A stretch of DNA of 64,000 nt from Nocardioides exalbidus (lineage in GTDB: Bacteria > Actinomycetota > Actinomycetes > Propionibacteriales > Nocardioidaceae). Shown here piece by piece: positions 25,995 through 35,068 of the stretch; the stretch's first letter is position 1; the number at the start of each line of letters is the position of its first letter. The position numbers and the translations under genes are program-made. The notes under the pieces are model-generated. The model was not told where the DNA came from and searched no databases. It was given only the letters and a program-made list of their open reading frames with translations. Where the stretch lies: assembly GCF_900105585.1 (NCBI RefSeq), contig NZ_FNRT01000002.1, positions 868,001 through 932,000 on the forward strand, in the 5' to 3' direction.

Positions 25995-26737
25995 GCACCT
26001 TCGTCCAGGACACCGTCAACGTGATGAACCGCGAGCTCAAGCCCGTCTGGCGCGAGCCGATGGCAGTGGTGTTCGCGATGATCCAGCCGCTGGTCTTCCT
26101 CGGGCTGTTCGCGCCGCTCCTGCCGGAGATGGCGACCGGCTCGGCTCTGCAGTGGTTCGTGCCCGGCATCGTCGCGATGACGGCGCTGATGGGCGCGTCG
26201 TTCACCGGCTCGAACCTCATGGAGGAGATGCAGTCGGGCTCGCACGAGCGACAGCTCGTCTCACCGCTCGGCCGCCCGGCACTGCTCGTCGGACGCGCGC
26301 TGAAGGAGGTCGTGCCGATGCTGATGCAGGTGGCGATCATCGTCGCCGTCGTGACGCCGTTCAGCTTCGACCTGCACCTCGGCGGCGTGGTCGTGGCCGC
26401 GCTCGTGCTGTCGCTCTTCAGCGTCGGGATCGGCGCCCTGTCCTTCGCCCTGGCGCTCGCCTCGAAGGGCCAGGACTGGATGTTCTGGACGATCCAGCAG
26501 ACCCTGCTGTTCCCGACCCTGCTCACCGCGGGCGTCCTCCTGCCGGTCGACGGCGCGCCCCGCTGGCTCGAGGTGGTCTCCGCGATCAACCCGATGACGT
26601 ACGTCGTCGACGCCACCCGCGCGCTCTTCGCCGGCACCTTCCCCGCCGACGTCGTGCTCCAGGGCGTCGCCGGCGCCGCCGTGGTCGCCGCGCTCGGGCT
26701 CTGGGTCGGGGTGCGGGCGATGCGTCGCTCGAGCTGA
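25991..26737 (+). CDS. ABC-2 type permease (DrrB-like)
   Basis: 248 residues, six predicted TM segments. The short cytosolic start MSTFVQDTVNVMNRELKPVWR precedes TM1, and the family loop SFTGSNLMEEMQSGSHERQLVSPL lies after TM2. INPMTYVVDATRALF is the conserved ABC-2 segment before the last TM. The ATG lies in the stop of the ATPase gene (ATGA), so the two subunits are made together. The right 78-bp repeat begins 22 bases after its stop. Confidence 0.93.
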   Translation: MSTFVQDTVNVMNRELKPVWREPMAVVFAMIQPLVFLGLFAPLLPEMATGSALQWFVPGIVAMTALMGASFTGSNLMEEMQSGSHERQLVSPLGRPALLVGRALKEVVPMLMQVAIIVAVVTPFSFDLHLGGVVVAALVLSLFSVGIGALSFALALASKGQDWMFWTIQQTLLFPTLLTAGVLLPVDGAPRWLEVVSAINPMTYVVDATRALFAGTFPADVVLQGVAGAAVVAALGLWVGVRAMRRSS

Positions 26738-26755
26738 GGTCTGGCCCGCTCTGCC

Positions 26756-26837
26756 GGGGGAGTCACCGGATATCCGGTGACTCCCCCGCTTGTCGGCCGA
26801 AATCTGGGTGCCGAAGCGGGAGACTCGGGTGCGAAGT
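26756..26837 (+). repeat. 78-bp direct repeat, right copy (flanks the WYL-ABC unit)
   Basis: The 78-base match to 23861-23938 runs from 26760 to 26837 with four mismatches. Here the palindromic head is longer: five G before and five C after give a 32-base perfect palindrome at 26756-26787. It lies between the convergent ABC permease and GH18 genes. The loop palindrome of the left copy is mutated here. Confidence 0.9.
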
Positions 26838-26843
26838 ACGGCG

Positions 26844-27854
26844 TCAGTCCAGCGGACCGGCCGAGCCGAGGCGCCAGATGGCGGTGCCGCGGAGGCCGAG
26901 GCCGGCGGCGAGCGATGCGCGGGCGTCGTACGACCTGCCGTCGGACCACCACACCCGACGGCCGCCGGACAGGCGGGCCGACCACTCCCCCGCGCCGGCG
27001 CGCCAGCGGGCCGTGCCACCCGCGCGGCCGACGAGGTTCCGGGCGGCCTTGACGGTTAGGGTCCGGCCGGTGCCGTCGGGGTTCCAGAGGTAGCCGTAGC
27101 CCGCGATGCCGAGGTCGAGCTTGTCGGCCGGCACCAGCTCGAGGGCCGCGGCGACGCTCTTCTCCACCCACGGCAGGCCACCGACCGGCCCGGGACCGGA
27201 CCAGCCGGGGCCGTGCTGGTCGTAGGCCATGAGCTGGATCGCGTCGACCACGGCAGCGAGCTCGGCCATCCGGTACCCCCGGGAGAGGTACGCCGACGAG
27301 GTGCTGGACGCCGACACGTCGATCGTGACCGAGGCAGTGTCGGACAGCCGCTCGCGGAGCGCGGTCACGAAGGCCACCAGACCTCGGGAGTCGCGGCGCC
27401 GGACGAGCTCGAGGTCGACGTTGACGCCGTCCCACCCACCGGCCCGGACGAGCGCGGCGAGCCTGTCGGCGACCGCGCCGATGTGGGCGTCGGACGAGAG
27501 CAGGGCCGAGAGCGCGTCGGGGTCGAAGCCGCCGAGGCGGTCGCTGTAGTTGCCGACGAGCAGCTCGGCGCGGAGCCCCACGGCGTGGGTCGACTCGACC
27601 AGGGCGGCGACCCGGTCGTCGGGCCGGGTCACCGACGCGCCGTCGGGTCGCAGCGACACCGCGGCGACGGTGACCGTCGTCAGCGCGCCGGCGTCACGCC
27701 CGATGACCTCCGGAGGGGTGCTGGGCAGCGCGTAGCCGGTGACGGCCAGCCCGTCGGGTGCCCCCTCCGGCACGGCGCGCTCGGTCGCGGGCGCCGCGCC
27801 CGCCGGCAGCGGCGCGAGGAGGAGCAGGGCGAGGGTCGCGATCGTCGTACGCAC
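26844..27854 (-). CDS. Secreted GH18 family glycosidase-like protein
   Basis: 336 residues with a signal peptide (LALLLLAPLPAGAAPA). The family 18 barrel motif reads DGVNVDLE, the YaaH-like variant of DxxDxDxE with the catalytic Glu retained. QLMAYDQHGPGWSGPGPVGG and AIWRLG are further barrel landmarks. No LysM or chitin-binding module. Likely acts on peptidoglycan or chitin-like polymers outside the cell. The GTG at 27854 was chosen to begin the signal peptide; no in-frame ATG exists nearby. Confidence 0.87.
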   Translation of the reverse strand: MRTTIATLALLLLAPLPAGAAPATERAVPEGAPDGLAVTGYALPSTPPEVIGRDAGALTTVTVAAVSLRPDGASVTRPDDRVAALVESTHAVGLRAELLVGNYSDRLGGFDPDALSALLSSDAHIGAVADRLAALVRAGGWDGVNVDLELVRRRDSRGLVAFVTALRERLSDTASVTIDVSASSTSSAYLSRGYRMAELAAVVDAIQLMAYDQHGPGWSGPGPVGGLPWVEKSVAAALELVPADKLDLGIAGYGYLWNPDGTGRTLTVKAARNLVGRAGGTARWRAGAGEWSARLSGGRRVWWSDGRSYDARASLAAGLGLRGTAIWRLGSAGPLD

Positions 27855-27883
27855 GAGGGGCAGTCTGCCCCGCCGAGCCGCCG

Positions 27884-30196
27884 TCAGGCGCCGAGCACCG
27901 CCGGCAGAGTCGCGCGCCAGGCGGCCTTGGCCTCGGCGACGGGGAGGTCGAAGACGCCCTCGACCGAGATCGTGTCGCCGCCCGTGCGGCCGATCGGGGT
28001 GAGCGGCACGCCGTGCTGCTGGGCGAGCGCGACGAGGGCGTCGGCCTGCTCGTCGGTCACCGTCACTAGCACGCGGGCCGTCGACTCGGAGAAGAGCGCG
28101 ACGAACGCGTCGTCGGCGACCGAGGCGAGCGAGACCTGGACGCCGACGTCGCCGGTGAAGGTCGACTCGGCGAGCGCCTGGGCGAGGCCGCCGTCGGCGA
28201 GGTCGTGGGCGCTGGTGACGACGCCGTCGCGCGAGGCGTCCTGCAGGAGCGAGGCGAGCGCCTGCTCGGCCGCCAGGTCGAGGCGCGGCGGCAGGCCGCC
28301 GAGGTGGCCGTGCACGACGTGCGCCCACTCGGAGCCGGACAGCTCGTCGGCGGTCGACCCGAGCAGGAAGACCCGCTCGCCCGCGGCGCGGAAGCCGGTC
28401 GGCGTACGACGCGTCACGTCCTCGATCACGCCGAGGACCGCCACCACGGGCGTCGGCAGGATCGCCGTCTCGCCGGTCTGGTTGTAGAGGCTGACGTTGC
28501 CGCCGGTGACCGGGATGCCGAGCTCGAGGCAGGCGTCCTTGAGGCCGCGGCAGGCCTCAGCGAACTGCCACATCACGGCCGGGTCCTCGGGCGAGCCGAA
28601 GTTGAGGCAGTCGGAGACCGCGAGCGGCCGCGCGCCGCCCGTGGCGACGTTGCGGAACGACTCGGCCAGCGCGAGCTGCGCGCCGGTGTAGGGGTCGAGC
28701 TTGGCGAAGCGGCCGTTGCAGTCGGTGGACACCGCGACGCCGAGGTTGGTGTCGGCGTCGACGCGGACCATGCCGGAGTCGGCCGGCTGCGACAGGACCG
28801 TGTTGCCCTGGACGTAGCGGTCGTACTGGTCGGTGATCCACGACTTGTCGGCGAGGTTCGGCGAGGCGACCAGCTGGAGCAGCGTGGCCCGCAGCTCGTC
28901 GCCGGACGCCGGACGCGGCAGGCGCGAGGCGTCGTCGGCCTGGAGCTCGTCCTGCCAGTCGGGGCGGGCGAAGGGGCGCTGGTAGGTCGGACCGTCGTGC
29001 GCCACGGACCGCGGGGGTACGTCGACGACGCGCTCGCCGTGCCAGTCGATGTGCAGCCGGCCGGTGTCGGTGACCTCGCCGACGACGACCGCCTCGACGT
29101 CCCACTTCTCGCAGATGGCCATGAAGGCCTCGACGTCACCGGGCTCGACGACGGCCATCATCCGCTCCTGCGACTCGCTCATGAGGATCTCCTCGGGAGC
29201 GAGCGTGGAGTCGCGCAGCGGGACGCGGTCGAGCTCGACGTGCATGCCGCCGTCACCCGCGGACGCGAGCTCGGAGGTGGCGCAGGAGAGTCCGGCGCCG
29301 CCGAGGTCCTGGATGCCGGCGATCACGCCGGCCCGGAAGAGCTCGAGGGTGCACTCGATGAGCAGCTTCTCCATGAAGGGGTCGCCGACCTGCACGCTGG
29401 GCCGCTTGGCCGGACCACCCTCGTCGAAGGTCTCGCTCGCCAGCACCGACACCCCGCCGATGCCGTCGCCGCCGGTGCGGGCGCCGTAGAGCACGACCTG
29501 GTTGCCCGTGCCGGAGGCGTTGGCGAGGTGGAGGTCCTCGTGGCGGAGCACGCCGACGCAGAGGGCGTTGACGAGCGGGTTGCCGGCATAGGTCTCGTCG
29601 AAGACGGCCTCGCCGCCGATGTTGGGCAGGCCGAGGCAGTTGCCGTAGCCGCCGACGCCGGCCACGATCCCGGGCAGCACCCGCGCGGTGTCGGGCGCGT
29701 CGAGCGGCCCGAAGCGGAGGGGGTCCATCACGGCGACCGGCCGCGCGCCCATCGCGAGGATGTCGCGGACGATCCCGCCGACACCGGTCGCGGCGCCCTG
29801 GTAGGGCTCGACGAACGACGGGTGGTTGTGGCTCTCGACCTTGAAGGTCACGGCGTAGCCCTGGCCGATGTCGAGGACACCGGCGTTCTCGCCGATGCCG
29901 GCCAGCATCTTGCCGACGGGCGTCTCCTGCGGGATCTCACCGAACTGCTTGAGGTGCACCTTGGTCGACTTGTAGGAGCAGTGCTCGCTCCACATCACGG
30001 AGTACATCGCCAGCTCGGAGCTCGTCGGGCGGCGGCCGAGGATCTCGCGGATCCGCGCGTACTCGTCCGCCTTGAGGCCGAGCTCGGCCCACGGCTGCTC
30101 GCGCTCGGCGTCGGTCGCGGCGATCGCGACCGTGTCGAGGGTGCCGGTCGCGCCGGACGTGGTCAGGGTGGACTGCGGGGCGCTCGTGTCGGGCAC
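27884..30196 (-). CDS. purL: PurL, phosphoribosylformylglycinamidine synthase subunit II
   Basis: ATP-dependent amidation of FGAR to FGAM, using ammonia delivered by PurQ within a PurLQS complex. At 770 residues it is the small PurL type, which needs separate PurQ and PurS; both are encoded 5.3-6.2 kb upstream. Motifs: [56 protein letters not shown] and [20 protein letters not shown] start ([10 protein letters not shown]). Confidence 0.97.
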   Translation of the reverse strand: MPDTSAPQSTLTTSGATGTLDTVAIAATDAEREQPWAELGLKADEYARIREILGRRPTSSELAMYSVMWSEHCSYKSTKVHLKQFGEIPQETPVGKMLAGIGENAGVLDIGQGYAVTFKVESHNHPSFVEPYQGAATGVGGIVRDILAMGARPVAVMDPLRFGPLDAPDTARVLPGIVAGVGGYGNCLGLPNIGGEAVFDETYAGNPLVNALCVGVLRHEDLHLANASGTGNQVVLYGARTGGDGIGGVSVLASETFDEGGPAKRPSVQVGDPFMEKLLIECTLELFRAGVIAGIQDLGGAGLSCATSELASAGDGGMHVELDRVPLRDSTLAPEEILMSESQERMMAVVEPGDVEAFMAICEKWDVEAVVVGEVTDTGRLHIDWHGERVVDVPPRSVAHDGPTYQRPFARPDWQDELQADDASRLPRPASGDELRATLLQLVASPNLADKSWITDQYDRYVQGNTVLSQPADSGMVRVDADTNLGVAVSTDCNGRFAKLDPYTGAQLALAESFRNVATGGARPLAVSDCLNFGSPEDPAVMWQFAEACRGLKDACLELGIPVTGGNVSLYNQTGETAILPTPVVAVLGVIEDVTRRTPTGFRAAGERVFLLGSTADELSGSEWAHVVHGHLGGLPPRLDLAAEQALASLLQDASRDGVVTSAHDLADGGLAQALAESTFTGDVGVQVSLASVADDAFVALFSESTARVLVTVTDEQADALVALAQQHGVPLTPIGRTGGDTISVEGVFDLPVAEAKAAWRATLPAVLGA

Positions 30197-30205
30197 GGCG
30201 ACAAT

Positions 30206-31465
30206 CTACCGGCGCGAGCCCCTCGGCTCCGAGCCGGTCTCGGCGGTCGTACGCCCCTCGCGGTCCGCAGCCCCCTCGGCACCGCCGTCGGCGCCGGCGT
30301 CCGTGTCGAGCTCCTCACCGAGCTCGTCGCCGAGCTCGTCGTCGGCCTCGGCGTCGGAGCCGACGGTGACCTCCTCGGTCGGCACGCCGTCGAAGCGCTT
30401 CTTCTCCTCGTCCTTCTCCTGCTCGCGCTCGGCCTTGCGGGCGGCGCGCTCGGCGCGCTTCTCCTCCAGCGCAGCGCGCTTGGCCTCCTTGGCGGCCTCC
30501 TTCTCGCGTGCGACGCGGGTCGCCTCGTCCTCGGCCGCCGACCCGCCCGACCCGCCGGCGGCGGTGCCGCGCGCGCCGGCCTGGCCCTCGAGCTTCGGGG
30601 TCGCGAGCCGGGTCGGACCGGAACGGCCGCTCGCCATGCCGCGCGACATCGTGCCCGCGCGGGCACCCATCGCGCCGGCGCCCATCCCGCCCATCGGCGG
30701 CGTGCCGCTGGACGGCTTCTTGTCGCCGCGGCGCCCGAGCAGGCCGCCGGCTGCGCTGGCCACGAAGGGCGCGACGTTGCCGGAGACGCCCTGGAGGTCG
30801 GGCATCGACACCGAGATCGGACCGATGGGGGGCAGCGCGGCGATGCCCGCCTGCGCCGATCCGGGCACGGACGTCGACGCCGACGCCGGCGGGACGGAGC
30901 CGACGCCGGTGACGTCCTCGCCCGGCTCCGTGCCGGCGGGGAAGAAGCCACCCGCCAGGGTCTTGAGCTCGGTGCGCACCATGACGAACTCGGCACGCGC
31001 GGTGCGGAGCCGGCCGCTCTCCTGGTCGAGGGTGGCACTCATCCGGCGACGGATCTCGCCGGTCTCCTGCTCACCCGAGGTGACCTTGCCGCGGTCGTCG
31101 TCCTCGGAGGGCCGGAAGACGAGGTAGCGCGACTCGCCGACCACCTCGTGGGGGATCAGGGCCACCTTGGCCCAGGACTGGTCGAGCTCCACCTGGGCCG
31201 CGGTGATGATCGCGCTGATCCCGCGCAACGAGCCGGCGATCTGCAGGGCGAGGGTGGTGAACCGGTCGAGGTTGACCAGCACCTGGCGACGGTGGTTGTC
31301 GTAGCTCTCGGCGGCCTCGGCGTCCCAGCCCTCGGTCGCGCGACGGGCCGCGGTGACGATCTCGTCGCCACGGCGGGTCATCAGGGTGCTGAGCTCCTCC
31401 CACCGCACGGCCGCCGCCTCAAGCGGTCGGACGTCGGCACGGAGCTCCCAGGCGTTGGCGGGCAC
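30206..31465 (-). CDS. WXG-like N-terminal domain protein with long charged tail (T7SS-like)
   Basis: 419 residues. Residues 1-150 are predicted helical with GWDAEAAESYDNHRR at the helix turn, resembling the W-x-G bend of WXG100/PPE-type proteins. The middle is Gly/Met/Pro-rich low complexity (PPMGGMGAGAMG). Residues about 325-385 form a charged Ala/Glu/Lys/Arg helix, probably coiled coil (REKEAAKEAKRAALEEKRAE), and the end is acidic. No signal peptide. GTG start one base after the stop of the EspC-like gene. A type VII secretion substrate or partner is inferred from fold and neighbours. Confidence 0.65.
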   Translation of the reverse strand: MPANAWELRADVRPLEAAAVRWEELSTLMTRRGDEIVTAARRATEGWDAEAAESYDNHRRQVLVNLDRFTTLALQIAGSLRGISAIITAAQVELDQSWAKVALIPHEVVGESRYLVFRPSEDDDRGKVTSGEQETGEIRRRMSATLDQESGRLRTARAEFVMVRTELKTLAGGFFPAGTEPGEDVTGVGSVPPASASTSVPGSAQAGIAALPPIGPISVSMPDLQGVSGNVAPFVASAAGGLLGRRGDKKPSSGTPPMGGMGAGAMGARAGTMSRGMASGRSGPTRLATPKLEGQAGARGTAAGGSGGSAAEDEATRVAREKEAAKEAKRAALEEKRAERAARKAEREQEKDEEKKRFDGVPTEEVTVGSDAEADDELGDELGEELDTDAGADGGAEGAADREGRTTAETGSEPRGSRR

Positions 31466-31466
31466 G

Positions 31467-31820
31467 TCAGCGACCCCCCGGGCTGGGCATCCGACCCATC
31501 TCGCTGGAGCCGATCTGCGAGGCGGCCCGATCGAGCTCGCCGGCCACCGTGTCGTCGGCGCGCACCGCGTCGCGCGCCGCGTCGATGAGCCCGGCCACCC
31601 CGAGGCCGAGGGCTTCCGACAGCGCGGCGAGCGTCTCGCCCGCGTCGGTCAGCGAGTCGGCGTACGACGCTGCGACGTTGCGCATGCCGTCGGCGTCGCC
31701 GAGCTCCGCACACGCGCTCGCGAGCTGGTCGACGGCGAGCGCCCAGTCCTGCTGCATCGCGGCAAGGGTGCTCTCGGACGACTCGGCGAGCTCGACCAGC
31801 TTGGTCGGCTCCACCTGCAT
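31467..31820 (-). CDS. Small helical EspC/DUF2580-like T7SS target protein
   Basis: 117 residues of almost pure helix: VEPTKLVELAESSESTLAAM, an AxxY-containing helix NVAASYADSLTDAGETLAAL, and DDTVAGELDRAASQIG. Size and pattern fit EspC/DUF2580-type secretion targets that pair with a WXG-like partner, here the gene one base downstream. The ATG at 31820 has GGAAAG nine bases upstream and is preferred over the GTG at 31847. Confidence 0.68.
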   Translation of the reverse strand: MQVEPTKLVELAESSESTLAAMQQDWALAVDQLASACAELGDADGMRNVAASYADSLTDAGETLAALSEALGLGVAGLIDAARDAVRADDTVAGELDRAASQIGSSEMGRMPSPGGR

Positions 31821-31901
31821 CAGGGATCGCTTTCCGGTTGCGCTCACCCTTGCGGCCTACCCCCGCGGGCGAGGCCCAAACACCCGACCGGCGAACCTGT
31901 G

Positions 31902-31926
31902 GGTAAACAAATCGCTCGGTAAACAA
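31902..31926. promoter_or_regulatory. Direct repeat GGTAAACAA in the divergent region of the T7SS-like genes
   Basis: GGTAAACAA occurs at 31902-31910 and 31918-31926, 16 bases apart, in a locally AT-rich stretch between the EspC-like gene (minus) and the 362-residue gene (plus). A promoter element or tandem activator site for the divergent transcripts is likely; the binding factor is unknown. Confidence 0.45.
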
Positions 31927-32011
31927 TTCAGGGCCGGCGGTTTCGCGGCTCGGAGTTCGGGGAAGTCAGCCAGCACAAGCCAGTGTCCCTCTCGGAAAGC
32001 CAGGAGCTGCG

Positions 32012-33100
32012 ATGAATGCCGTGATGACCGTCGACCTCTCGGAGCTCGATGCCTGGTCCGCCCAGGTCCAGCGGGCGAGCGACGACCTCACCGGGATCGC
32101 CCGCAACGGCGGCAACAGCCTGGTCCAGAGCGACTTCGGCCCCATCCTCGAGACCATGATGGGCGCCTACAACGCGCTGCTCCCCTCGGTGAACCAGTCC
32201 CTCGAGGACAACGGCACCGGCATGAAGGACCACGCGGAGGCGCTGCGTGCCACCGCCCGCGACTTCACCCTCACCGAGGACGGCATCGTCCGGCGCCACA
32301 ACGCCACCGGCGTCGACGCGCGCGACGGCTCGACCAGCTTCTGGGACGTCGCCGACACCACGATCCGCCGGGCCGCGCCGACCGAGGGCGAGCTCCCCAG
32401 GATCAGCTTCGGCTTCCCCTACGACACCGTGTGCGACCTCGTGCGCATGCTCACCGGCTTCGACATCCGCGCCGAGCTCGCCGAGAAGATCGGCGGCGAC
32501 GTCGTCAGCGCCTCCGGCCAGGGCTCCTCGTTCGGCAGCCTCGGCACCTCGATGAAGGGGGTCGCGGCCAACCTGCAGAGCGGCGGCCAGACGATCACCA
32601 AGACCTGGCAGGGCTCGACCTCCGACGCCGCCATCAAGCAGATCGGCACCTGGGTCGGCTCGCTCAACACCCAGGCCGGCCAGCTCATCCAGATGGGCCA
32701 GAACATCGTCCAGATCTGCCGCGACGCCTGGCAGACCGCGCTCTCCGTCGTGCAGTGCGTGAAGTCGGCCGTGCAGACGGTGTCGTCCGCGCTCGCCACG
32801 ATGAGCATCCCCGGCGTCGGCTGGGCCCGCGTGGTGCAGGCCGTGTTCCAGGCGTTCCAGGCCGTGATGAAGGCCTACAAGGCGATCATGAAGTTCATCA
32901 ACATCCTCAAGCAGGTCAAGTCCCTCATCGAGACCGTGAAGAACTTCTTCGACGGCGACAAGGCCCCGGTCTCCACGCCCAGCGCGCCGACCGCCACCGG
33001 TGCGCCGTCCAGCGTCACGCGCGACCCGAGCACGATCACCACGCCGACGGTCGGCCAGAAGCCCGCCGCACCCGTGGCGCCGACGGTCGTCACGGCATAA
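32012..33100 (+). CDS. Tandem WXG-like helical protein (T7SS substrate-like)
   Basis: 362 residues, no signal peptide. The first helical unit (1-100) ends in LRATARDFTLTEDGIVRRHN, like EspC-type proteins. A second unit contains ITKTWQGSTSDAAIKQIGTW, a WxG bend. A long amphipathic helical region (230-310) rich in Val/Ala/Lys follows, then a Pro/Thr-rich tail. AGGAG lies five bases before the ATG. It is transcribed away from the two WXG/EspC-like genes, so the three probably form one functional set. Pore or membrane interaction by the amphipathic part is speculative. Confidence 0.65.
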   Translation: MNAVMTVDLSELDAWSAQVQRASDDLTGIARNGGNSLVQSDFGPILETMMGAYNALLPSVNQSLEDNGTGMKDHAEALRATARDFTLTEDGIVRRHNATGVDARDGSTSFWDVADTTIRRAAPTEGELPRISFGFPYDTVCDLVRMLTGFDIRAELAEKIGGDVVSASGQGSSFGSLGTSMKGVAANLQSGGQTITKTWQGSTSDAAIKQIGTWVGSLNTQAGQLIQMGQNIVQICRDAWQTALSVVQCVKSAVQTVSSALATMSIPGVGWARVVQAVFQAFQAVMKAYKAIMKFINILKQVKSLIETVKNFFDGDKAPVSTPSAPTATGAPSSVTRDPSTITTPTVGQKPAAPVAPTVVTA

Positions 33101-33108
33101 TCCCGTTC

Positions 33109-33507
33109 ATGAGCGACCCCCGTAGCCAGGCCGAGATCCTGGAGGCGATCAGCGCCGCCCGCGAGGACCTGACCGCGAGCCTGGCCGACCTGAAGGCGAC
33201 CGTCGACCAGCTCAACGCGAAGCCGCTGCTCACCGACGAGGAGAAGGAAGCCCTCGAGGAGCAGGCGGAGTCGGGCGAGCTGGGGGACGACATGTTGGAG
33301 CTCGTCGGCAAGATCAAGGGCGGCGAGGACACGTGGGACAACGTCTTCTCCGGCGAGTCCCCCAACGGCGCCCTCCTCCAGGGCCACCTCACCAAGATGT
33401 TCGAGGAGCACAAGGAGGACCTCGCGCTGGCCTTCGAGGAGCTCATCGAGGAGGAAGAGGCCAAGGGCAACTTCATCTTCGACGAGGTGCCCACGAGCGA
33501 CGCCTGA
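33109..33507 (+). CDS. Acidic uncharacterised protein next to T7SS-like gene
   Basis: 132 residues, strongly acidic, with predicted coiled-coil N terminus (ILEAISAAREDLTASLADLKA) and a C-terminal EELIEEEEAKGNFIFDEVP. The gene starts eight bases after the tandem WXG-like gene and is surely cotranscribed. Size and charge would suit a secretion chaperone, but I recognise no family. The stop codon lies within an inverted repeat. Confidence 0.75.
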   Translation: MSDPRSQAEILEAISAAREDLTASLADLKATVDQLNAKPLLTDEEKEALEEQAESGELGDDMLELVGKIKGGEDTWDNVFSGESPNGALLQGHLTKMFEEHKEDLALAFEELIEEEEAKGNFIFDEVPTSDA

Positions 33508-33526
33508 ACTACACGACTGTAGTTCA
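33505..33526. promoter_or_regulatory. Inverted repeat TGAACTACA-N4-TGTAGTTCA, operator or terminator
   Basis: A perfect 9-bp inverted repeat with spacer CGAC, including the stop codon of the acidic protein gene and lying 78 bases before the DUF1906 gene. The inner ACTACA...TGTAGT resembles BlaI/CopY-type operators, but with a 4-base rather than 2-base spacer. It could also be a weak terminator. The symmetry is seen; the role is inferred. Confidence 0.5.
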
Positions 33527-33604
33527 CGAGAAGGCCTGTTACGGGTGTGACTCGTGTGATTGTCTGGCCGCTGCTCGCGCCAGTCCATCCCCTGGAGTCA
33601 CCGC

Positions 33605-34951
33605 ATGCGTCGCCTCGTCCTCGCCCTCCTCACGCTCGTCCTCGTCACGCCGGTCGTCGCGTCGGCCCCGGCCACGGCCGGGGAGCCGGCGAGCACCCAG
33701 CGGCTGGCCTCGAAGCGCCAGGTCGCGCTCGCCACGCCGGGTGACTTCACCGGCTACGGGTTCGACCAGTGCCTGGCCCCGACCCAGTCCGCGATGGACA
33801 CCTGGTGGACGAAGTCGCCCTACTCCGCGGTCGGGATCTACATCTCCGGCGACTCGCGCGCGTGCCGGTCGCAGCCGAACCTGAGCCCCACCTGGGTCGC
33901 GACGCAGGTCGCCCGCGGCTGGCGGCTGCTGCCGATCGCGCTCGGCCCGCAGGCGTCGTGCCAGCCGCGCTTCCCGCGCTACAAGGACGACTTCACGATC
34001 TCCGCCAAGCCCGTCGGCGGCTACGCCACCGCGGCCGCCCAGGGCGTCGTCGAGGCCGACAAGAACGCCACCGACGCGACGGCGTACGGCATCGGCCCGG
34101 GCAGCACGATCTGGTACGACCTGGAGGGCTTCGACCTCACGAACATCGCCTGCCGCGAGTCGGCGCTCGTCTTCACGTCGGCGTGGGTCACGCGGATCAA
34201 GGAGCTCGGCTACGTCGCCGGCTTCTACTCCAGCGCCAGCTCCGGCATCAAGATGCTCGACGACGCCCGCACCCAGCGCCCCGGCCAGTTCGCACTGCCG
34301 GACCGGATCTGGATCGCCCGCTGGGACGGCGCCGCGAACACCTCGACGACGTACATCCCCGAGGACGGGTGGCGTCCCGGTGGCCGGATGAAGCAGTACA
34401 GGGGCGGCCACAACGAGACGTGGGGCGGCGTCACGATCAACATCGACAGCAACTACATCGACCTCGGCGCCGGCTCCGTCGCGCGCCCCGAGGGTCGGTG
34501 CCCCGGCACGAAGCTCGGCTTCTGGAAGTACCCCACGCTCTCCCCCGCCTCCGCGCAGGCGACCCGGGTCAAGGTGCTGCAGTGCCTGCTGACCGAGCAG
34601 GGCGCCTACGCCGGCCCGATCTCGGGCTCCTACGACGCCGCGACGATCGCCTCGGCCCGCGCCTGGCAGGCGGCCCGCCGGTTCACCCCGACCGACACCT
34701 TCGAGAAGCGCCACTGGATCGCGCTGCTCTCCGCCGGGGCGCGTACGACGATCAAGCGCGGCTCCGCCGACGAGTCGGTCAACCGGCTCCAGCGCGCGCT
34801 CAACGCGGCGGGCGCCGGGAAGTTCCGGGCGACCGGCGTGTTCGATGCCAAGACCGAGGCCGCACTGAAGGCGTACCAGTCACGGCTCAGGATCGCCGTC
34901 TCCGGCGTGGCCACGGCCCAGACCTGGAACAAGCTCCAGCAGGGCCGCTGA
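33605..34951 (+). CDS. Secreted DUF1906 glycoside-hydrolase-like protein with peptidoglycan-binding domain
   Basis: 448 residues. Signal peptide 1-26 (TPVVASAPATA). The DUF1906 barrel (about 45-280), as in mycobacterial Rv2525c, starts GYGFDQCLAPTQSAMDTWW and includes IWYDLEGFD with candidate acidic catalytic residues, then GVTINIDSNYIDLG. Two peptidoglycan-binding-like repeats follow (VKVLQCLLTEQGAYAG; VNRLQRALNAAGAGKF). A wall hydrolase or remodelling enzyme is expected. The ATG at 33605 directly precedes the signal peptide. It follows the T7SS-like genes and may share a surface role with them. Confidence 0.88.
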   Translation: MRRLVLALLTLVLVTPVVASAPATAGEPASTQRLASKRQVALATPGDFTGYGFDQCLAPTQSAMDTWWTKSPYSAVGIYISGDSRACRSQPNLSPTWVATQVARGWRLLPIALGPQASCQPRFPRYKDDFTISAKPVGGYATAAAQGVVEADKNATDATAYGIGPGSTIWYDLEGFDLTNIACRESALVFTSAWVTRIKELGYVAGFYSSASSGIKMLDDARTQRPGQFALPDRIWIARWDGAANTSTTYIPEDGWRPGGRMKQYRGGHNETWGGVTINIDSNYIDLGAGSVARPEGRCPGTKLGFWKYPTLSPASAQATRVKVLQCLLTEQGAYAGPISGSYDAATIASARAWQAARRFTPTDTFEKRHWIALLSAGARTTIKRGSADESVNRLQRALNAAGAGKFRATGVFDAKTEAALKAYQSRLRIAVSGVATAQTWNKLQQGR

Positions 34952-34972
34952 CGCGTCCTGCTTTCCCGATTC

Positions 34973-35055
34973 CCCCGCCTCTGCGGGGATTCCCGGACTT
35001 CTGGGGGTTTGCAAGACCCTGGAAGTTTCGGTTTCACCGCATGAGCGGGGAAACC
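34973..35055. terminator. Two stem-loops between convergent genes
   Basis: Hairpin one is CCCCGC-CTCT-GCGGGG at 34973-34988. Hairpin two pairs 35030-35040 with 35045-35055 (11 positions, one A-G mismatch, ATGA loop). They lie between the ends of the DUF1906 gene and the DUF3817 gene and would serve as a terminator for either strand. Confidence 0.6.
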
Positions 35056-35068
35056 ACGAGGGAGGGCG

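Noticed and set aside
28205..31588. 1127-residue plus-strand open frame opposite purL
   Set aside because: Antisense shadow: purL is complete and conserved on the other strand, and the plus-strand product has no family features.
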